64,000 bases of DNA from Actinomycetota bacterium. GTDB taxonomy: Bacteria > Actinomycetota > Acidimicrobiia > Acidimicrobiales > Iamiaceae. Under the pieces are notes generated by a model. That model searched no databases. It had not been told where the DNA came from and saw only the letters and a program-made list of their open reading frames with translations. Positions within the stretch are counted from its first letter, which is position 1. The number at the start of each line of letters is the position of its first letter. The position numbers and the translations under genes are program-made. The DNA is taken from the NCBI GenBank assembly GCA_016185275.1, contig JACPNX010000024.1, positions 1 to 64,000 on the forward strand. The letters run 5' to 3'. Below are positions 37,446-49,055 of the stretch, piece by piece.

Positions 37446-37451
37446 ATTGTA
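37446..37451 (-). promoter_or_regulatory. -10 element of rpoZ
   Basis: TACAAT on the minus strand, 36 nt before the rpoZ ATG; the -35 region (TTCGGG, 19 nt away) is weak. Probable start of the rpoZ-coaBC-metK-priA transcript. Confidence 0.5.
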
Positions 37452-37597
37452 GGGCCTCGCGGCCCCGGGACCCGAAACGGTCGGCCTCGGCCTGAGCCGG
37501 CGCTGGCCCGTTCGGGGCGCACCTGGCCTTGTCGGCCGGTTCTGATTGCAGACGGTTGCGCTCGGCCCCGCCCTTTGCGATCAGAACGGTCGGCGGG

Positions 37598-37627
37598 CTC
37601 AGCTCGACTCAGCTCGACTCAGCTCGG
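37598..37627. repeat. 10-bp tandem repeat, three copies
   Basis: CTCAGCTCGA, CTCAGCTCGA, CTCAGCTCGG in direct succession. Confidence 0.8.
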
Positions 37628-37837
37628 CTCGGTTGGTGCGGGCTTGGAGACGATGACCGGGAAGCGAAAGGACGGTGGGTGGTGGTGTCGATGCGGGCGA
37701 GGCGGTGGTCGCCGGCTCGGAGCGCGGTCCCGGGTCGTTCGGGCCGCAGGCAACTGTTACGAGCGCAGCAGGAGAACCACCGGAGGCCACGACGTCGTCC
37801 CGCCACGTTCGAGTGCCGGAGCCCTCGCCACGCGCCC

Positions 37838-37899
37838 GGTTCTGCACTCAGAACCGTCGCGGGGGCGAGCCGGCCGCGTGGACAACGTTCTGAGTGCAG
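37838..37899. repeat. Dyad plus inverted 13-bp partner
   Basis: GGTTCTGCACTCAGAACC (37838-37855) is a dyad with 6-bp arms GGTTCT/AGAACC around GCACTC. CTGCACTCAGAAC (37842-37854) recurs as its reverse complement at 37887-37899. This could be an operator pair or a hairpin with a 32-nt loop. Confidence 0.7.
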
Positions 37900-37922
37900 G
37901 AGGGGCCGCGGAGCGCCCGCCC

Positions 37923-37967
37923 CTGCTACCAGATCAGCTGCTACCAGATCAGCTGCTGCCACATCAG
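37923..37967. repeat. 15-bp tandem repeat, three copies
   Basis: CTGCTACCAGATCAG twice, then CTGCTGCCACATCAG. The last copy overlaps the stop of the cytidylate kinase gene at 37964. Confidence 0.85.
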
Positions 37968-38539
37968 GGGACGACGTGGCGCTCGCGGGCCGCCGCAACC
38001 AGGTCCGCCACGAGGTCGGCGGGTGGGCGGGTGGTCGAGTCGACCACGACGTCGTAGACGCGAAGGTCGGCGAGGTCGATGCCGTAGTAGGTGGCGTAGC
38101 GGCGGCGCTCCGACGCCTCCCGCTCCCGGTTGGCCTCGAGCGCGTCCTCGATCGACCCTCCGTCGCGCCGCGCCACCCGCTCGGCGCGGACCATCTCGTC
38201 GCAGTCGATCCACACGAGCAGCCCGCTCAGCCCCGCGCGCGACGCCAGCCAGCCGGCCAGTCGCGACTCGAGGACCACGCTGCCCTCCCGGGCCCGCTCG
38301 GTGAGCCGGTCGTCGAGGGCGCGGTCGATCGCATCGTCACCCTCGGCCCGGCGCGACAGCTCGGCGAGGGTCAACCCCCGACCGGAGGCGAGGGCGCGGA
38401 AGACCGTCCCCCCGTCGACGTGCTCCAGCCCGAGATCGGCCGCCAAGGGGCGGGCGACCGTGCTGGTGCCCGCACCGGGCGGGCCGGAGATGGTGACGAG
38501 GCCGCCGCCCGGCCGCGCCCGGGTCGAGCCGGCGCTCAT
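37964..38539 (-). CDS. cmk: Cytidylate kinase, archaeal type
   Basis: 191 residues. P-loop ISGPPGAGTSTVARPLA (17-33) is followed by FRALASGRGLTLAELSRRAE, LDDRLTERAREGSVVLESRL, AGW, and REREASERRRYATYYGID, the exact order of the short archaeal CMP kinase family. It phosphorylates CMP/dCMP. This position, between mihF and rpoZ, is held by gmk in many actinobacteria; gmk is absent here. ATG at 38539. The 3' end touches a 15-bp tandem repeat. Confidence 0.85.
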   Translation of the reverse strand: MSAGSTRARPGGGLVTISGPPGAGTSTVARPLAADLGLEHVDGGTVFRALASGRGLTLAELSRRAEGDDAIDRALDDRLTERAREGSVVLESRLAGWLASRAGLSGLLVWIDCDEMVRAERVARRDGGSIEDALEANREREASERRRYATYYGIDLADLRVYDVVVDSTTRPPADLVADLVAAARERHVVP

Positions 38540-38561
38540 GTGACGCTGGCCGCGAGCTGGG

Positions 38562-38879
38562 CTAGGAGCTGAAGGCCTCGAGCAGGGCGCGGCGCTGCTG
38601 TTCGCCAAGGCCCTGCATCCGCCGGTTGTCGGCGATGCCGATCTCCTCCATCGTGCGGCGGGCCTTGACCTTGCCGACGCCGGGCAGCGCCTCGATGACC
38701 GCGAGCACCTTCATCTTGCCGATCATCTCGTCCGACTTCGCCTGGTCGAGGACTGTCGGCAGAGACAAGGAGCCCATCTTGAGCTTCTCCTTGATCTCGG
38801 CGCGGGCGCGGCGCGCCTGGGCGGCCTTCTCCAGGGCGGCCTGGCGCTGTTCCGGGGACAGGGAGGGTGGCTGAGGCAT
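38562..38879 (-). CDS. mihF: Actinobacterial integration host factor MihF
   Basis: 105 residues. MGSLSLPTVLDQA, KMKVLAVIEALPGVGKVKAR and EEIGIADNRRMQGLGEQQRR match mIHF, a helix-two-turn-helix/HhH nucleoid protein unrelated to HU that bends DNA and assists integration and replication control. ATG at 38879 is preceded at 7 nt by TAGGGT, so the mRNA is probably leaderless. Confidence 0.95.
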   Translation of the reverse strand: MPQPPSLSPEQRQAALEKAAQARRARAEIKEKLKMGSLSLPTVLDQAKSDEMIGKMKVLAVIEALPGVGKVKARRTMEEIGIADNRRMQGLGEQQRRALLEAFSS

Positions 38880-38886
38880 GGCGGCG

Positions 38887-38892
38887 ACCCTA
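38887..38892 (-). promoter_or_regulatory. -10 element of mihF
   Basis: TAGGGT on the minus strand, 7 nt before the mihF ATG; same hexamer and spacing class as argC. The -35 region is weak. Confidence 0.4.
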
Positions 38893-38947
38893 ACGCGTCG
38901 GCACGTGAGCGGGTCCGACGGCACGGCCGGGGCCGACGGCACCCGGG

Positions 38948-39045
38948 CGCGGGGACGACGCAACCCGGACGCGGGGACGACGCAACCCGGACGCGGTCGA
39001 CGACGACGAGACCCGGACGACGAGACCCGGACGACGGGACCCGGA
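38948..39045. repeat. Minisatellite between pyrF and mihF
   Basis: Two perfect 22-bp units (38948-38969, 38970-38991; CGCGGGGACGACGCAACCCG then GA) are followed by three 14-bp units CGACGAGACCCGGA, CGACGAGACCCGGA, CGACGGGACCCGGA (39004-39045). They fill the 206-bp gap upstream of mihF. Confidence 0.85.
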
Positions 39046-39085
39046 CGCCGGGAGGCCGGCCCCGAGATCCCTCGACGTCGAGGCG

Positions 39086-39802
39086 TCAGACGCCGCCGAG
39101 GATGTCGTCGACGATGGCGGAAGCCGCGGCCGCAGGGTCGTCGGCCTGGCTCACCGGCCGGCCGACGACGATGACCGACGCGCCGGCCGCGAACGCCTCG
39201 CCCGGCGTGGCGATGCGGGCCTGGTCGCCGGGCGGCGCCCCGGGGGGCCGGATGCCGGGCGTGACCTTGAGCAGATCGGGGACGACCTCGCCCGCCACGC
39301 CGAGATCGGGCGACGCGCACACGATGCCCGCGCAGCCGGCCCGCTCGGCCAGCGTCATGCGGTCCCGCAACACGTCGGGCACCACGTCGCGCTCGCTCGT
39401 GAGCACCGTGACGCCGAGGACCTTCGGCGGCGACACGTCGACCGCGTCGGCCCCCGCGGTCGCGCCCTCGACGGCGGCCTGGAGCATCGCCATCCCTCCG
39501 GCCGTGTGCACGGTGAGGTACTGGACGCCGAGCGCCCCCACGACCCGCGACGCGCGCAGGACCGTGTTCGGGATGTCGTGCAGCTTGAGGTCGAGCAGGA
39601 CGTCGAAGCCGAGGTCCAGGAGCGCTTCGACGGTGCCCGGCCCCTCGGCGAAGTAGAGCTCGAGGCCCACCTTGGCGACCCCGAACCACGGCCGCACCTG
39701 GCGGGCGATGCGCAGCGCGGCCACGAGGTCGTCGACGTCCAGGGCGACGGCCAGCCGCTGGCGCACCTCGTCGGGCACGTCGGTCGTGGGGGTCTCGCTC
39801 AC
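39086..39802 (-). CDS. pyrF: Orotidine 5'-phosphate decarboxylase
   Basis: 238 residues; final step to UMP. The D-x-K-x2-D catalytic array is in LLDLKLHDIPNT, with ALDVDD near the N-terminus and PGIRPPGAPPGDQ at the phosphate loop. GTG at 39802 with GAGGAG upstream; 42 bp after pyrD. Last pyr gene of the cluster. Confidence 0.96.
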   Translation of the reverse strand: MSETPTTDVPDEVRQRLAVALDVDDLVAALRIARQVRPWFGVAKVGLELYFAEGPGTVEALLDLGFDVLLDLKLHDIPNTVLRASRVVGALGVQYLTVHTAGGMAMLQAAVEGATAGADAVDVSPPKVLGVTVLTSERDVVPDVLRDRMTLAERAGCAGIVCASPDLGVAGEVVPDLLKVTPGIRPPGAPPGDQARIATPGEAFAAGASVIVVGRPVSQADDPAAAASAIVDDILGGV

Positions 39803-39844
39803 CGTGGCTCCTCGCAGGGGTGGGTTCGGCGGCGGGCCGGGACG

Positions 39845-40857
39845 CTACCGGCTCGGCGGTCGGGCCGGGTGGACCCCTCGCTCCGCCGGCTCGCCGCCGC
39901 GGACGGGGGGGCCGGGGGGTCGCACCGATCCCGTCAGCTCGGCGATCCGGGCGACACCGTGGTGCGCGCACCAGGTCTCCAGCTCGGCGAGCACCCGCCC
40001 GCTCGCGCCCGGCTCGGCGAACGTGGCCGTGCCCACCTGCACCGCCGACGCTCCGGCCACGATCAGCTCGGCCGCGTCGGCGCCGCTCGCCACGCCCCCG
40101 ACACCGACGACGGGCAGGTCGGGCAGCGCGGCGTGGACGTCGTGGACGGCCCGGACCGCGATCGGGTGGACGGCGGCCCCGGAGAGCCCGCCGCCGCCGT
40201 TGGCGAGGCGGTAGGTGCGGCGGTCCGGGTCGATGGCCATGCCCATCACCGTGTTGATCAGCGTGACGGCCTCGGCGCCGGCCCGCCGCGCCGCGTCCGC
40301 GACGGCGACGAGGTCGGTGACGTTGGGGCTGAGCTTGGCCCAGCGGGGCCGGCCGCAGGCCGCCGCGGCGGCCACGGCCTCCTCGGTGGCCGAGGTGGAG
40401 TGGGCGAAGATGTCGGCTCGGGCCTCGACGTTCGGGCACGACAGGTTGACCTCGACGGCCAGCACTCCGGCCGGCGCGCCGGCCAGCAGCGCGGCCGCGC
40501 GTTCGTAGTCGCTCACGCTCCGGCCCCAGATCGAGGCGACGACCCTGGCGCCCGTGGCCAGCAGCGCCGGCAGATCCCGTTCCAGCCATGCCTCGACCCC
40601 GGGTCCCTGGAGGCCGACGGCGTTGAGCATCCCGCCGCCCGCCTCGTGGACCCGCGGCGCTGGGTTGCCGGTCCACGGGTCGGCCGACAGCGACTTCACC
40701 ACCACGGCGCCCAGGGTGCCGAGGTCCAGGTAGGAGGCCAGCTCCGCGCCGTGCCCGGCCGTCCCCGACGCGGTCATCACGGGGTTGGGGAGCGCCACCG
40801 ACCCCACGGCCACGGCGAGGTCGACCGGAGCGGTCGCCCAGCGCCGGCCGAGGCGCC

Positions 40858-40861
<4 letters not shown>
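39845..40861 (-). CDS. pyrD: Dihydroorotate dehydrogenase, class 1B catalytic type
   Basis: 338 residues. FMN barrel with [21 protein letters not shown], the catalytic cysteine in NLSCPN (C142), and [16 protein letters not shown] cysteine base places it in class 1, and sequence style in 1B, which normally needs the iron-sulfur/FAD subunit PyrK. No pyrK lies here: GTG overlaps the carB stop (GTGA). A distant or alternative electron acceptor is needed. A Pro/Arg-rich tail ends the protein. Confidence 0.93.
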
Positions 40862-44192
<3,331 letters not shown>

Positions 44193-44193
<1 letters not shown>

Positions 44194-45308
44194 CAGGCGC
44201 TCGCCATCAGGTCGGCGAACTGTGCGAACAGGTACGACGCATCGTGCGGACCGGGCCCGGCCTCCGGGTGGTGCTGGACCGAGAACGCGGGCACCTCGGT
44301 GCTCCGGATGCCCTCCACCACGCCGTCGTTCAGGTTGACGTGGGTGACCTCGGCGGTGGGCGCCGACCCGTCCACCACCGCGAAGCTGTGGTTCTGGCTC
44401 GTGATCTCCACGTGGCCGGTGAGGACGTTGCGGACGGGGTGGTTGCCGCCGTGGTGGCCGAACGGCAGCTTCTCGGTGCGCCCGCCGAGCGCGGTGGCGA
44501 GCAGCTGGTGGCCGAGGCAGATCCCGAACACGGGCACCTCGCCGAGCAGATCGCGGATGGCGTCGACCGCGTACGGCACCGTCGTGGGGTCGCCCGGACC
44601 GTTCGAGAGGAACACGCCGTCGGGCTCGCGGGCCAGCACCTCGGCCGCCGTGGTGGCGGCAGGGACGACGTCGACGGTGGCGATGGCGCCCAGCTTGCGC
44701 AGGATGGTGGTCTTGATGCCGTAGTCGTAGGCGACCACGTGGAGGCGCCCGGACGAGCGCTCGCCGCCCACCGCGTAGGGCTCGGCGGTCGTCACCTGGG
44801 CGACGAGGTCCACCCCATCCGTCCCCGGCTCGGCCGCGGCGGCCGCGCGCAGCCTCGCCTCGTCGACCGTGGACCCGTCGGCCGCGGCGCCGACGGCCCC
44901 GAACGCACCCGGGACCGCCCCGGCGTCGCGGATGTGGCGGGTGAGCCGGCGGGTGTCGAGGCCCCCGATGCCGGGCACGGCGTGGCGGCGCAGGAACGCG
45001 TCGAGGTCCTCGTTGCTGCGCCAGCTGCTGCGACGGCGGGCCAGCTCCCTCACGACGACACCGCGCACGAACGGCCGGCGGCTCTCGTCGTCGGCGGGCG
45101 TGGCGCCGTAGTTGCCGATGTGGGGATAGGTGAACGTCACGATCTGCCCTGCGTAGGAGGGGTCGCTGATGACCTCCTGGTAGCCGGTGAGGACCGTGTT
45201 GAACACCACCTCACCGGTGGCCACGCCGGCGGCCGGTTCGGCGCCGAGGGCCTCGCCTTCGAACACCTCACCGTCGGCCAGCACGAGCAGGGCCGGGCGG
45301 ACGCTCAC
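44193..45308 (-). CDS. carA: Carbamoyl-phosphate synthase small subunit
   Basis: 371 residues. Glutamine amidotransferase: nucleophile cysteine in [11 protein letters not shown] and the histidine-glutamate pair in [12 protein letters not shown]. It delivers ammonia to CarB. GTG at 45308 with GAGG 8 nt upstream is chosen over TTG at 45344. The 88 bp before it hold an ArgR-type operator, implying an internal arginine-controlled promoter inside the pyr cluster. Confidence 0.97.
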
Positions 45309-45336
45309 CTTGCGAGCCTCGCGGCCGGGCCCGCCT

Positions 45337-45364
45337 CCATGCAAGTCCCTGCATATGCATGCAC
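45337..45364. promoter_or_regulatory. ArgR-type operator upstream of carA
   Basis: CCATGCAA (45337-45344) and TGCATGCAC (45356-45364) repeat the two words of the argC operator, in the same order but with centres about 6 bp further apart. TGCATATGCATGCA (45350-45363) matches the argC box TGCATAGCCATGCA at 11 of 14 positions. It sits 29-56 bp before the carA start. Confidence 0.6.
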
Positions 45365-45396
45365 ATCCCTCGCGGCGGCCGGCTGCCGAGCGGAGG

Positions 45397-46677
45397 TCAT
45401 CGCTGGGCCTCGCCGTCGACCACGACGGGCTCCCCGGCGAGCAGGGTGTGGCGGACGCGGCCGGTCAGGGTCCGCCCCGCCCACGGGCTGTTGCGGCTGC
45501 GGCTGGCCGAGCGAGCCGGATCGACCGTCCACGTCGCCGCCGGATCGATCACGCAGAGGTTGGCGGGGCGGCCGGCCTGGACGGGACCGCCGTGGCTGTC
45601 CTCGATGCCGGCGATGCGGGCCGGCTGCCACGACAGCAGGGCCAGCACCCGTTCGAGCGGCAGGCCGGACTCGCTGCAGGCCACGGCCAGCGCGGTCTCG
45701 AGCCCGAGCATCCCGGGCGGCGCCTCGTCGAAGGGCTGCTCCTTGTCCTGCGCGGTATGAGGTGCGTGGTCGGTGGCGATGGCGTCGATGGTGCCGTCGG
45801 CCAGTCCCGCCCGCACCGCGGCCACGTCGTCGTCGGTCCGCAGCGGCGGGTTCACCTTGAACACCGGGTCGAAGGAGGCGCACTCGGCGTGGGTCAGCGC
45901 GAGGTGGTGCGGCGTCGCCTCGCAGGTGACCGCCACGCCGCTGGCGCGGGCGGCCCGCACCATGGCGACCGAGCCGGCGGTCGAGAGGTGCTGGAGGTGC
46001 ACGCGGCTGCCGGTGAGACGGGCCAGCGCGAGGTCGCGCATGACCATGAGCTCCTCCGCCTCGGCCGGCTGGCCGGCGATGCCGAGCTTGGCGGACCACA
46101 CGCCCTCGTGGAGGTGGCCGCCGGCCGCCAGCGCGGCGTCCTCGCAGTGCTCGGCCAGGACGACCGGCCAGGGCAACCCGACCGCGTACTCCATGGCCCG
46201 CCGCATGAGGCGCCCGTCCTGCACGCCCGAGCCGTCGTCGGTGAAGATCCGCACGCCGAGCTCCGCCAGCTCGGCCATGGGCGTGAGGCGCTCACCCGCC
46301 CTGCCGACGGTGATGGCGGCGGCCGGGAACACCTCGCAGAGGGCCGTGCGACCGAGGTCCTGCACCTCGCGCACCGCGGCCGCACCGTCGACGGCGGGGG
46401 TGGTGTTGGGCATGGCGACGACCGCCGTGAACCCGCCGAGGGCGGCGCCCCGGCTGCCCGTCTCGACCGTCTCCGCCTCCTCGTTGCCGGGCTGGCGCAG
46501 GTGGGCGTGCAGGTCGACGAGGCCGGGCGCGACGACGCAGCCGCCTGCGTCGAGGACACGGTCACCCGCGAGGTCCGCGCCCACGGCGACGATGCGGCCG
46601 TCGTCGACCAGCACGTCGGCGGCGCGCGCTCCGGAGGCGTCGAGCACCCGGCCTCCCTTGATGGCGACGGTGCTCAC
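45397..46677 (-). CDS. pyrC: Dihydroorotase
   Basis: 426 residues, amidohydrolase of the type I multifunctional-like class. Metal motif [10 protein letters not shown] (HxH), [25 protein letters not shown] and [12 protein letters not shown] with the catalytic aspartate are intact. It cyclises carbamoyl-aspartate. GTG overlaps the pyrB stop (GTGA). Confidence 0.96.
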   Translation of the reverse strand: MSTVAIKGGRVLDASGARAADVLVDDGRIVAVGADLAGDRVLDAGGCVVAPGLVDLHAHLRQPGNEEAETVETGSRGAALGGFTAVVAMPNTTPAVDGAAAVREVQDLGRTALCEVFPAAAITVGRAGERLTPMAELAELGVRIFTDDGSGVQDGRLMRRAMEYAVGLPWPVVLAEHCEDAALAAGGHLHEGVWSAKLGIAGQPAEAEELMVMRDLALARLTGSRVHLQHLSTAGSVAMVRAARASGVAVTCEATPHHLALTHAECASFDPVFKVNPPLRTDDDVAAVRAGLADGTIDAIATDHAPHTAQDKEQPFDEAPPGMLGLETALAVACSESGLPLERVLALLSWQPARIAGIEDSHGGPVQAGRPANLCVIDPAATWTVDPARSASRSRNSPWAGRTLTGRVRHTLLAGEPVVVDGEAQR

Positions 46678-47663
46678 CGGCTCTCCCCCACGGCCGCCTC
46701 CATGACGTCGTCGGCCGTGAGGACCTTGTCGCTGCCCGCGCCGAGCAGCAGGTACAGCACGGCCATGCGGACGGCCACCCCGTTGCGGACCTGGTCGATG
46801 ATGGCCGACCGGGGGAGGTCGGCGACCTCCGGGGCGATCTCGACGCCCCGGTTCATCGGACCCGGGTGCATCACGAGCGCGTCGTCGCGCAGGCGGGCGG
46901 CGCGCCGCACGGTGAGCCCGTAGCGGGCGGTGTACTCGCGCAGCGACGGCACGAGCGCCTCGGTCATGCGCTCCTGCTGGATGCGCAGGAGGTAGATCAC
47001 GTCGGCGTCCGGGGCCACCGCGTCGAGGTCATGGCTCACGGATACGGGCCAGCCCTCGAGCGTGGGGGGCAGCAACGTCGGCGGGGCGACGAGCGTGACG
47101 TCGGCGCCCAGGGCCGTGAAGGCGGCGATGTCCGAGCGGGCGACCCGCGAGTGCTTCACGTCGCCGACGATGAGGACGCGGCGGCCGGCGAGGCTGCCCA
47201 GCCGCTCGCGGATCGTGTAGCAGTCGAGCAGGGCCTGGGTGGGGTGTTCGTGCCAGCCGTCGCCCGCGTTCACCACCGCGGCGTCCACCCAGGACGCGAC
47301 CCGGTGCGGCGCTCCCGACGACCGGTGGCGCACGACGATGCAGTCGACGCCCATCGCCTCGATGGTCAGCGCCGTGTCGCGCAACGATTCGCCCTTGCGC
47401 ACCGACGACGTGCTGACGCTGAACGACATCGTGTCGGCCGACAACCGCTTGGCGGCCGTCTCGAACGACAGGCGCGTCCGCGTGGAGTCCTCGAAGAACA
47501 GCGATGCCACCGTCTTGCCCCGCAGTGCCGGGACCTTCGGGATCGAGCGCCGGCTCACCTCGACGAAGGCATCTGTCAGCCGCATGACCTCGTCGATCCC
47601 GTCGGCGCCGAGATCGTCGATCGACAGCAGGTGGCGGACGGGGCGGGCCGGCGCACCGGTCAC
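46674..47663 (-). CDS. pyrB: Aspartate carbamoyltransferase catalytic subunit
   Basis: 329 residues. Carbamoyl-phosphate site [23 protein letters not shown] and [13 protein letters not shown] are complete. No pyrI is present. In several actinobacteria pyrB and pyrC form a complex; their overlap here supports co-production only. GTG overlaps the pyrR stop (GTGA). Confidence 0.97.
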   Translation of the reverse strand: MTGAPARPVRHLLSIDDLGADGIDEVMRLTDAFVEVSRRSIPKVPALRGKTVASLFFEDSTRTRLSFETAAKRLSADTMSFSVSTSSVRKGESLRDTALTIEAMGVDCIVVRHRSSGAPHRVASWVDAAVVNAGDGWHEHPTQALLDCYTIRERLGSLAGRRVLIVGDVKHSRVARSDIAAFTALGADVTLVAPPTLLPPTLEGWPVSVSHDLDAVAPDADVIYLLRIQQERMTEALVPSLREYTARYGLTVRRAARLRDDALVMHPGPMNRGVEIAPEVADLPRSAIIDQVRNGVAVRMAVLYLLLGAGSDKVLTADDVMEAAVGESR

Positions 47664-48226
47664 TTGACCACCTCGCCCAGATCGACGCCTTCGGCGTGCA
47701 CGTCGACCGCTTCGTCGCGGCGGGTCGGCAGGTTCTTGCCCACGTAGTCGGGCCGGATCGGCAGCTCGCGGTGGCCTCGGTCGACCATCACCGCGAGCTG
47801 CACGGCCCGCGGCCGCCCGTAGTCGTTCATGGCGTTGAGCGCGGCCCGGATCGTGCGCCCCGTGAACAGGACGTCGTCGACGAGCAGGACGACCCGGCCG
47901 TCGAGCTCGAAGCCGATGTCGGTCACGGCCTCGGGCAGGACCGGCCGCAGGCCGATGTCGTCGCGGTAGAAGGCGACGTCGAGCGACCCGCGCGGGACCT
48001 CGATCCCCTCGATGGCCCGCAACGTCTCCGCCAGGCGCTCGGCGATGGGCACGCCGCCGGTCTGGAGCCCGATCATGACCACGTTGCCGAGGCCGTGGTT
48101 GCGCTCGACCACCTCGTGGGCCATCCGCCACGTCGCCCGCTGGAGATCGTCGCGATCCATGATCCGCTTGCGGGCAACGAAAACGCCCCCGTACGGGGGC
48201 GTGATCCTGCGCTCTCGTTCGGCCAA
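47660..48226 (-). CDS. pyrR: Pyrimidine operon regulator / uracil phosphoribosyltransferase PyrR
   Basis: 188 residues from TTG at 48226. PRPP loop [19 protein letters not shown] and [20 protein letters not shown] are diagnostic. PyrR binds pyr mRNA when UMP is high. TTG is chosen because AGGAGG lies 6 nt upstream (48233-48238), and that site is in the base of the PyrR-binding hairpin. If used, the first about 20 codons cross a terminator-like palindrome encoding TPPYGG. The ATG at 48160 ([11 protein letters not shown]) would give a protein slightly short at the N-terminus and has no comparable ribosome-binding site. Confidence 0.92.
   Translation of the reverse strand: MAERERRITPPYGGVFVARKRIMDRDDLQRATWRMAHEVVERNHGLGNVVMIGLQTGGVPIAERLAETLRAIEGIEVPRGSLDVAFYRDDIGLRPVLPEAVTDIGFELDGRVVLLVDDVLFTGRTIRAALNAMNDYGRPRAVQLAVMVDRGHRELPIRPDYVGKNLPTRRDEAVDVHAEGVDLGEVVK
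48176..48202 (-). terminator. Terminator-like hairpin at the start of pyrR
   Basis: A perfect 20-bp palindrome (48183-48202; ACGCCCCCGT / ACGGGGGCGT) is followed on the minus strand by TTTTCGTT (48176-48183). This is the form of an intrinsic terminator, yet it lies inside the frame opened by TTG 48226. It may stop transcription when pyrR is not translated. Confidence 0.55.
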
Positions 48227-48229
48227 GCC

Positions 48230-48283
48230 GTGCCTCCTGTCCGTTCGGGCCTCGCGGGACCCGCTTCACGGTCAGGAAGGCAC
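48230..48283 (-). promoter_or_regulatory. PyrR-binding RNA hairpin that occludes the pyrR ribosome-binding site
   Basis: On the minus strand GTGCCTTCCTG (48273-48283) pairs with CAGGAGGCAC (48230-48239), ten pairs with one bulged U. A CCGT/ACGG stem, a purine-rich bulge and a CGGG/CCCG stem follow. The terminal loop TCCCGCGAGG (48250-48259) fits the PyrR consensus UCCNGNGAGG exactly. The AGGAGG ribosome-binding site is in the lower stem. Confidence 0.75.
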
Positions 48284-48970
48284 CGTACCACCTCGCGGCC
48301 CGGGGCCCGAGGGAGCCGGCCGGGCCCCACCTCCCGGCGTCTTTGGTTCTTTGGCAGCGCATGGCGGGGCCAAAGAACCAAAGACGGTGGATGCGGCCAC
48401 GGACCGGACCCAGAGGTTGCGCCCGTCGGGCAGGCGGCCCACCTTCGAGAGCCCGACCCGGGTCGCCACCGCGGCCGAGGCGACGTTGCCGGGCTGGATC
48501 CGGGCGACGACCTGCGCCGCACCCGCTCCGCGCCCCGCAGATCCGAGCGCCCATCCGACCATCAGGCACACGGCCGCCGATGCCACCCCACGGCCTCGAT
48601 GCTCGACGCGCACCCACCAGCCGGCCTCGAGGACCGGCTGGGTCAGCGCCGGCGAGCCGGCCGCAGCCGTCCGCGGCCGCAGCGGCCGCAGCGGCCGGAG
48701 GCCGACCTCGCCCCACACGTCGTCGGCCTCGAAGGCCGGAGCGATCACCAGGTCGAGCGCCGCTCCGGACTCGACCCGAGCCGACCACCCGCCGATCCAG
48801 CGCGCCGCCGCTGCGTCGCTGCGATCTGCCGGCACCGACACGCCCGCGGCGATCTCGGGCTCGGCCCACGCGGCGGCGAGCGCGGCGGTGTCGGCCGGTC
48901 GCCAGGGCCGCAGCACGATCCCGGCCGCGGCGTCGACCAGCGGCGGATCCGGTGGGCCGAGTCCGCTCAC
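48272..48970 (-). CDS. GNAT family N-acetyltransferase
   Basis: 232 residues as read. The RimJ-like GNAT core (about 10-185) has [20 protein letters not shown] and the acetyl-CoA loop [11 protein letters not shown], then [20 protein letters not shown]. The conserved fold ends near [10 protein letters not shown]. The following 40 residues ([14 protein letters not shown] and a Pro/Gly tail) are translated from a 45-bp palindrome and from the pyrR leader, so the original stop may have been lost when the element arrived. GTG at 48970; a second copy of the palindrome lies 21 bp before it. Substrate unknown. Confidence 0.78.
   Translation of the reverse strand: MSGLGPPDPPLVDAAAGIVLRPWRPADTAALAAAWAEPEIAAGVSVPADRSDAAAARWIGGWSARVESGAALDLVIAPAFEADDVWGEVGLRPLRPLRPRTAAAGSPALTQPVLEAGWWVRVEHRGRGVASAAVCLMVGWALGSAGRGAGAAQVVARIQPGNVASAAVATRVGLSKVGRLPDGRNLWVRSVAASTVFGSLAPPCAAKEPKTPGGGARPAPSGPGPRGGTVPS
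48340..48384. repeat. 45-bp palindromic element, copy 1
   Basis: Perfect 16-bp arms TCTTTGGTTCTTTGGC (48340-48355) and GCCAAAGAACCAAAGA (48369-48384) around a 13-nt loop. It lies in the 3' end of the GNAT reading frame. The arms are identical to those of copy 2 and are markedly AT-rich for this chromosome. Confidence 0.9.
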
Positions 48971-48990
48971 CGGCCCCCACCCACCAGCCT

Positions 48991-49035
48991 TCTTTGGTTC
49001 TTTGGCAACGCCCGGCGTTGCCAAAGAACCAAAGA
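48991..49035. repeat. 45-bp palindromic element, copy 2
   Basis: Same 16-bp arms as copy 1, extended to 21 bp (48991-49011 and 49015-49035) with a 3-nt loop CCG. It sits between the GNAT start and the nusB stop and could also end the efp-nusB transcript. Confidence 0.9.
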
Positions 49036-49055
49036 TGCGGAGGGGCCGGAGGGCC

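Larger units (their letters stand above)
37410..37963. other. Repeat-rich intergenic region between rpoZ and the cytidylate kinase gene
   Basis: 554 bp without a supported gene. It contains the rpoZ -10 (37446-37451); inverted words GGTTCTGATT (37538-37547) and GATCAGAAC (from about 37580); three CTCAGCTCGA units (37598-37627); an 18-bp dyad GGTTCTGCACTCAGAACC (37838-37855) with an inverted partner GTTCTGAGTGCAG at 37887-37899; and a 15-bp tandem at 37923-37967. It may be a decayed mobile element or a regulatory cluster. Confidence 0.55.

Noticed and set aside
37923-39045. CRISPR-like array in the repeat-rich DNA
   Set aside because: Repeats are short direct tandems of 14-22 bp without unique spacers, and no cas gene is present.
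48272-49035. Composite transposon around the GNAT gene
   Set aside because: No transposase and no visible target duplication; only the paired palindromes are supported, so they are reported as repeats.
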